Both the position numbers and the translations under genes were made by a program. From positions 310,001-374,000 of the forward strand of contig VLTN01000028.1 in the NCBI GenBank assembly GCA_008330645.1: a stretch of DNA of 64,000 bases, read 5' to 3'. The stretch comes from Cafeteria roenbergensis (taxonomy: Eukaryota > Sar > Bigyra > Bicosoecida > Cafeteriaceae). Below, in pieces: positions 60,634 through 64,000 of the stretch. Numbering within the stretch: the stretch's first letter is position 1; every line of letters starts with the position of its first letter. The notes under the pieces were generated by a model that was not told the origin of the DNA, searched no databases, and saw only the letters and a program-made list of their open reading frames with translations.

Positions 60634-61979
60634 ATGCTCGGCACGCTTGCCATGGTGCCAGTGGCGCTGCTGGTCATGGTGAGCACCCCGCGCCGCCCGT
60701 TTCCCAACTAGCGCTCGCTTCTGGCGCATCGGCGGCCACGTGTGGTGCGCGTTTCCAGAGAGGCTCCCGGCTGCCGCGCCCCCGTCTCCACGCGCGCCTT
60801 CCTCACCCGCATGCCACGCCTCCCTTGCCCTCAGGTAGTCATGATGGGTACCTACACCGTCGACGAGGGCCACGTGGCTGTCACGTATCGAGGCGGGGCG
60901 CTGCTCAACACACTGGCATGTGAGCGGCACTCTTGACTTTTTCGCCGCGACTGCCAGCCTGCCGACACTCGCTGCCCGAGACTGCCTCGCGCGCCTGGGC
61001 CCGCCGGCACCGCGTCTCGCAGACCCGGGGTTCAACGTGCGCATCCCCTTCCTGGACGACACCCGGCAGGTCCAGGTGACCCTGCAGACGGACGAGGTGC
61101 GCAACGTGCCGTGCGGCACCGCCGGCGGCGTCACCGTCTACTTTGACAAGATCGAGGTTGTGAACCGCCTGTCCGCGGACAGGGCCGTTGAGACGGTGCG
61201 CAACTTCTCCACGTCATACGGTGAGTCCGCCGCCCCGGCCGGTGCGCCTCGACAAAGCGGCGCTGGCCGCGGCAGCCGCAGAGCCGCGTGGCCGTCGCCA
61301 CCCACGCTGCCAGCAGTGAATTGCTTGCTCGCCCGCTCACCCGCTCGCTTGCGCCGCAGACAAGCCGCTGATCTTCGACCGCGTGGCCCACGTGGTGTCC
61401 GAGGAGTGCTCGACGTCGTCCCTCCGAGAGATCTTCATCGAGAAGTTCAGCGAGCTTGACGACCGCATCGCCGGCGCGCTGCGGGAGACGCTCGAGCGGT
61501 GGGCTCCCGGCGTCGAGGTGATTGCTGTTCGGGCAAGCAAGCCCCGAGTGCCCCAGCAAGTCAAGGCGAACTTTGAGCTGGTGGAGGTCGAGAGGACCAA
61601 GCTGCTCATCGCACGCGAGTCGCAGCTGGTGATGGGCCTGCAGGCCGAAACCGAAAAGCTCGTGGCGCAAATCAACGCAAGGCAGGAGGCCGAGGTCGCG
61701 AACATCACCATGGCCAAGCGCCTGATGGAGAGCGAGGCCCAGCGCACCATCTCGGCCATCGCGGACGAAATCAGCACCGCGCGCTCGCGCGCCGAAGCAG
61801 ACAACGAGCACTACCGCGCGGTCAGGCTGGCCGAGGCGAACAAGCGTCGCCTCACGCCCGAGTACCTGCAGCTCGTTCAGATCCAGGCCATGGCCAACGC
61901 CACAAAGGTGTACTTCGGGGAAAAGTTGCCGTCCATGTACGTGGACCGCACCTCCCCGCAGCCGTCGCTCGGCAGCTGA
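60634..61979 (+). CDS. ERLIN: Erlin, SPFH-domain ER lipid-raft protein, four exons
   Basis: Model: join(60634..60678,60835..60919,61023..61220,61360..61979), 315 aa (human erlins about 340). Exon 1 encodes the membrane anchor MLGTLAMVPVALLVM. The SPFH domain follows: DEGHVAVTYRGGALLNT, QVTLQTDEVRNVPCGTAGG, VYFDKIEVVNRL and FSTSYDKPLIFDRVAHVVS, each close to the human erlin wording. The C-terminal helical region has NFELVEVERTKLLIA, DNEHYRAVRLAEANKRRLTPE and AMANATKVYFGEKLPSM. Erlins form large ER rings that bind cholesterol and steer ERAD of IP3 receptors and sterol regulators. The C-terminus after MYVD is short. All junctions close in phase. Confidence 0.95.
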
Positions 61980-62371
61980 GGCCAGCGCTCGGCCCGGCTC
62001 CGCGCTCGACAACCTCGCGGCGCCAGCTGTGTGAACTTGTTTTCGTCGTGCACGAACCGATGAATGCTCGAACAAAGAATGTTGACTCCACCGCCCGCGG
62101 CTCGCATGTGCCATGGCTTGGCATGCCACGCGGGCCCTGGGTCGCCGAGAGCGCGGCCTCGGGCGGCCATTCAAGTTAGCGCGCGGAGTGGCGTGCGACG
62201 CTCAGGCATTGTTCAGGGCGGCGCGGCAGTCTATCGCTTCCCACGCAGCTCTGGCACGCCTCTGGCCCACGCAGCTCAGGTCCACGCTGCTCCGGTCCTT
62301 CGTGCACGCCCCACCACTGACCCCGGGGCCATGGCGTCCCGCCATCCTGGTGTTCCGGCGGGCTTTGCAAG
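61980..62371. other. Intergenic between convergent genes
   Basis: 392 nt between the erlin stop and the stop of the last gene. No feature was recognised. Confidence 0.45.
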
Positions 62372-64000
62372 TCAGGGCGGCGCCGCCGAGAGCAGCGCCT
62401 CCAGCGGCTTCAGGGCCTGTGTCGAGGTGATCCCGAGAGCAACGCGGCCGACCAAGTCCCCGTACGGGTCCCCGAACGCCTCCGTGATCAGCCTTGCAAC
62501 AGTGCCGCGGGGGAGGGTGAGGCGGCGGCAGGCAGCGGCCGAGGTCGCGCTCATGGTCTCCGGCAGCCCGTGCAGGCAGAGCTCATCGCTCGTCCGAAGC
62601 AGCTGCAGCTCTGCCGTAGAAAGGAGCACGGAGTGGGCGGAGTCGAGAGGCGGGTGGGTCGGGTCTTCGCGTAGCTCCGCCGCGACGGCCGCGCACGCCA
62701 TGCTTGCCGCCTGAAGGAGCGACAGCCCGCCCGTGGCCCCCGAAAGCTGCGACACAGTCGCATGCCACTGTTTTAGCGTCCTAGCCGAAATCACTGCCGC
62801 TTGGGTGGCGCAGCGCTCGGTGTCGGCGTCAACGCCAAGCGGCTCCTCGCAAACCACCCACACGACCTTGTGTTTGCCCGAGCCCGCCTGTGGCCGGCCG
62901 CCCGACTCGAGGATGATCAGCGGCACTAGCACCTCGCGAAGCGCGGCCGCTGGAGCGGCGCCGGACGCCGCCGCCGGTACCGCCGCCTTGACCAGTCGCC
63001 CCGGCAGCGGCCGGAGCGCCAGCGCAGCGGCAGCGGCCTCGTCCCCGTCGCGGGTGGGCTGACCGGCAAACGCTCGCCCCGCCTCGCCCAGCGCAGCGGC
63101 TTGCCGCCGCTTGACCGCCGACACGGCGCCGTGCGCGGCAGCGGTGTCGCCCAGCTGCCTCAGCGCCTCGCCCTCCGCGCTCGCCACGTCATCCGACGCG
63201 GCATGCAGCGCCGCGAGATGCCGAGCAGCCGAAACCGCCCGTCTAGCCTCCTGCCCCTGCTGCAGCGCCCGCGCCACCTGCGGGCCCCCGAACTGGAGAT
63301 CCATCACCGAGTCCGCACCGGAGGAGTTGAGCCACGTCTGCATGTCCATGGCCGGGCTCAGCGCTCCAACGGACGCCACTGCCGCCGAGCAGAGCGCCCC
63401 GGGCAGCGGACCGAACCCCGTCGACCCCTGGATGGCTTGCATCTGCACGACCGGAACCGACACCGCATCGCGCTGCGGCCCGAATCCTTCCGGTAGAGCC
63501 GAGCTCTGCTCGTCAAGGAGCCGAAGCAGTCGCTCGAAGGAGCCCACCCGCTCCCACGGCGGCAGAGCGAACTCCTCCGCGGTTTCGCCGGCGTTTCTGT
63601 GCAGCTCGTCGGCGCGCCAGGGCTGGGTGGGCGTTGGCTGGGCGGCGTGAACGCTGCCGTGCCCGGGATAGCACCGCGTGTCGATCCTGGGCGGCTCTGC
63701 CCATCCGTGCGAGGTGGGTCCCAGCCCCCCCCAGCCAGCGGCAACCTCGCTGGCCGTCAGAGGCCGGCAGGGCCGCATATCCATATCCGCTGGGGCCTTT
63801 GCTCGTGCCCAGGCCACGATCATCCGCCCGTCGATGCGAGTTGCAATGTGCTCGAAGTGGCCTGCGCGGCGGAGCAGAGCGACCTCGTCCCGAGCCCATC
63901 GCTCGGCCTCTGCCCGGGTCAGCCCCAAGAAGCCAACGCGACTGTGCGTGGCCGTAGAGCCCACTGACGAAGTGGACCCGGCAGAGCCGAGCGATGGGCC
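62372..64000 (-). CDS. Unknown protein, 3' part only; 5' end beyond window
   Basis: The frame is open from the right edge to the stop at 62372-62374, at least 542 residues, and no intron is needed. Seen in it: RAEAERWARDEVALLRRAGH near the start of the visible part, a Gly/Pro region, a long Ala-rich helical stretch (ARHLAALHAASDDVASAEGE), then a more compact C-terminal part with EVLVPLIILESGG, HKVVWVVCEEPLGVD and TLKQWHATVSQLSG, ending LKPLEALLSAAPP. The alternation of hydrophobic strands and helices suggests a folded C-terminal domain. I do not recognise the family and there are no TM segments or catalytic motifs I can name. The coding call rests on frame length and amphipathic pattern. Confidence 0.6.
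   Translation of the reverse strand, partial: GPSLGSAGSTSSVGSTATHSRVGFLGLTRAEAERWARDEVALLRRAGHFEHIATRIDGRMIVAWARAKAPADMDMRPCRPLTASEVAAGWGGLGPTSHGWAEPPRIDTRCYPGHGSVHAAQPTPTQPWRADELHRNAGETAEEFALPPWERVGSFERLLRLLDEQSSALPEGFGPQRDAVSVPVVQMQAIQGSTGFGPLPGALCSAAVASVGALSPAMDMQTWLNSSGADSVMDLQFGGPQVARALQQGQEARRAVSAARHLAALHAASDDVASAEGEALRQLGDTAAAHGAVSAVKRRQAAALGEAGRAFAGQPTRDGDEAAAAALALRPLPGRLVKAAVPAAASGAAPAAALREVLVPLIILESGGRPQAGSGKHKVVWVVCEEPLGVDADTERCATQAAVISARTLKQWHATVSQLSGATGGLSLLQAASMACAAVAAELREDPTHPPLDSAHSVLLSTAELQLLRTSDELCLHGLPETMSATSAAACRRLTLPRGTVARLITEAFGDPYGDLVGRVALGITSTQALKPLEALLSAAPP

Noticed and set aside
1-64000. Endogenous virus, virophage or transposon
   Set aside because: No capsid, polymerase, integrase, transposase or terminal repeats were seen, and base composition is uniform apart from small patches.

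Overview
This window is a gene-dense piece of a very GC-rich nuclear genome from a unicellular eukaryote. Genes are spliced: introns are short (mostly about 100-450 nt) and almost all run GTGAG...GCAG. Exon phases close exactly when these sites are used, which is the main support for the gene models below. Two cilium proteins (IFT74 and SPAG6/PF16) show a flagellated cell. A very large PAS/multi-TM protein of the type found in ciliates and some stramenopile flagellates, plus a histidine-kinase C-terminus, point to a free-living protist. A bicosoecid-like heterotrophic flagellate such as Cafeteria would fit, but that is inference. No viral, bacterial, mobile-element, CRISPR, rRNA or tRNA signal was seen.

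Layout. 1-6.2 kb: end of a histidine kinase, RPL30, a mitochondrial AUH-type enoyl-CoA hydratase and an Ala/Pro-rich unknown. 6.8-15.1 kb: a two-TM Cys-rich UIM protein, a flavin monooxygenase and a carnitine acyltransferase ending in SKL. 15.4-25.7 kb: a methyltransferase-like protein, an OCRL/INPP5B-type phosphatase (5-phosphatase+ASH+RhoGAP), an LRR protein and an atypical protein kinase. 27.5-42.1 kb: the giant PAS/TM protein and a kinesin-4. 42.9-48 kb: PIG-Y, a putative mitochondrial membrane protein, AP-1 sigma and an SLC25A51-like NAD carrier. 48.6-64 kb: IFT74, VPS26, SPAG6, two small FHA-domain proteins, an erlin, and the 3' part of an unknown protein.

How they relate. There is no operon logic; neighbours are mostly housekeeping genes in divergent or convergent pairs. 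Themes recur: fatty acid/branched-chain oxidation (AUH, carnitine acyltransferase, NAD carrier), endosome/TGN traffic (OCRL, AP-1 sigma, VPS26), ER membrane (PIG-Y, erlin) and the cilium (IFT74, SPAG6). The most unusual structural feature is a run of genes whose first coding exon is tiny: 3 nt in AP-1 sigma (the ATG alone), 9 nt in VPS26, 18 nt in RPL30, 25 nt in IFT74, 26 nt in the OCRL-like gene.
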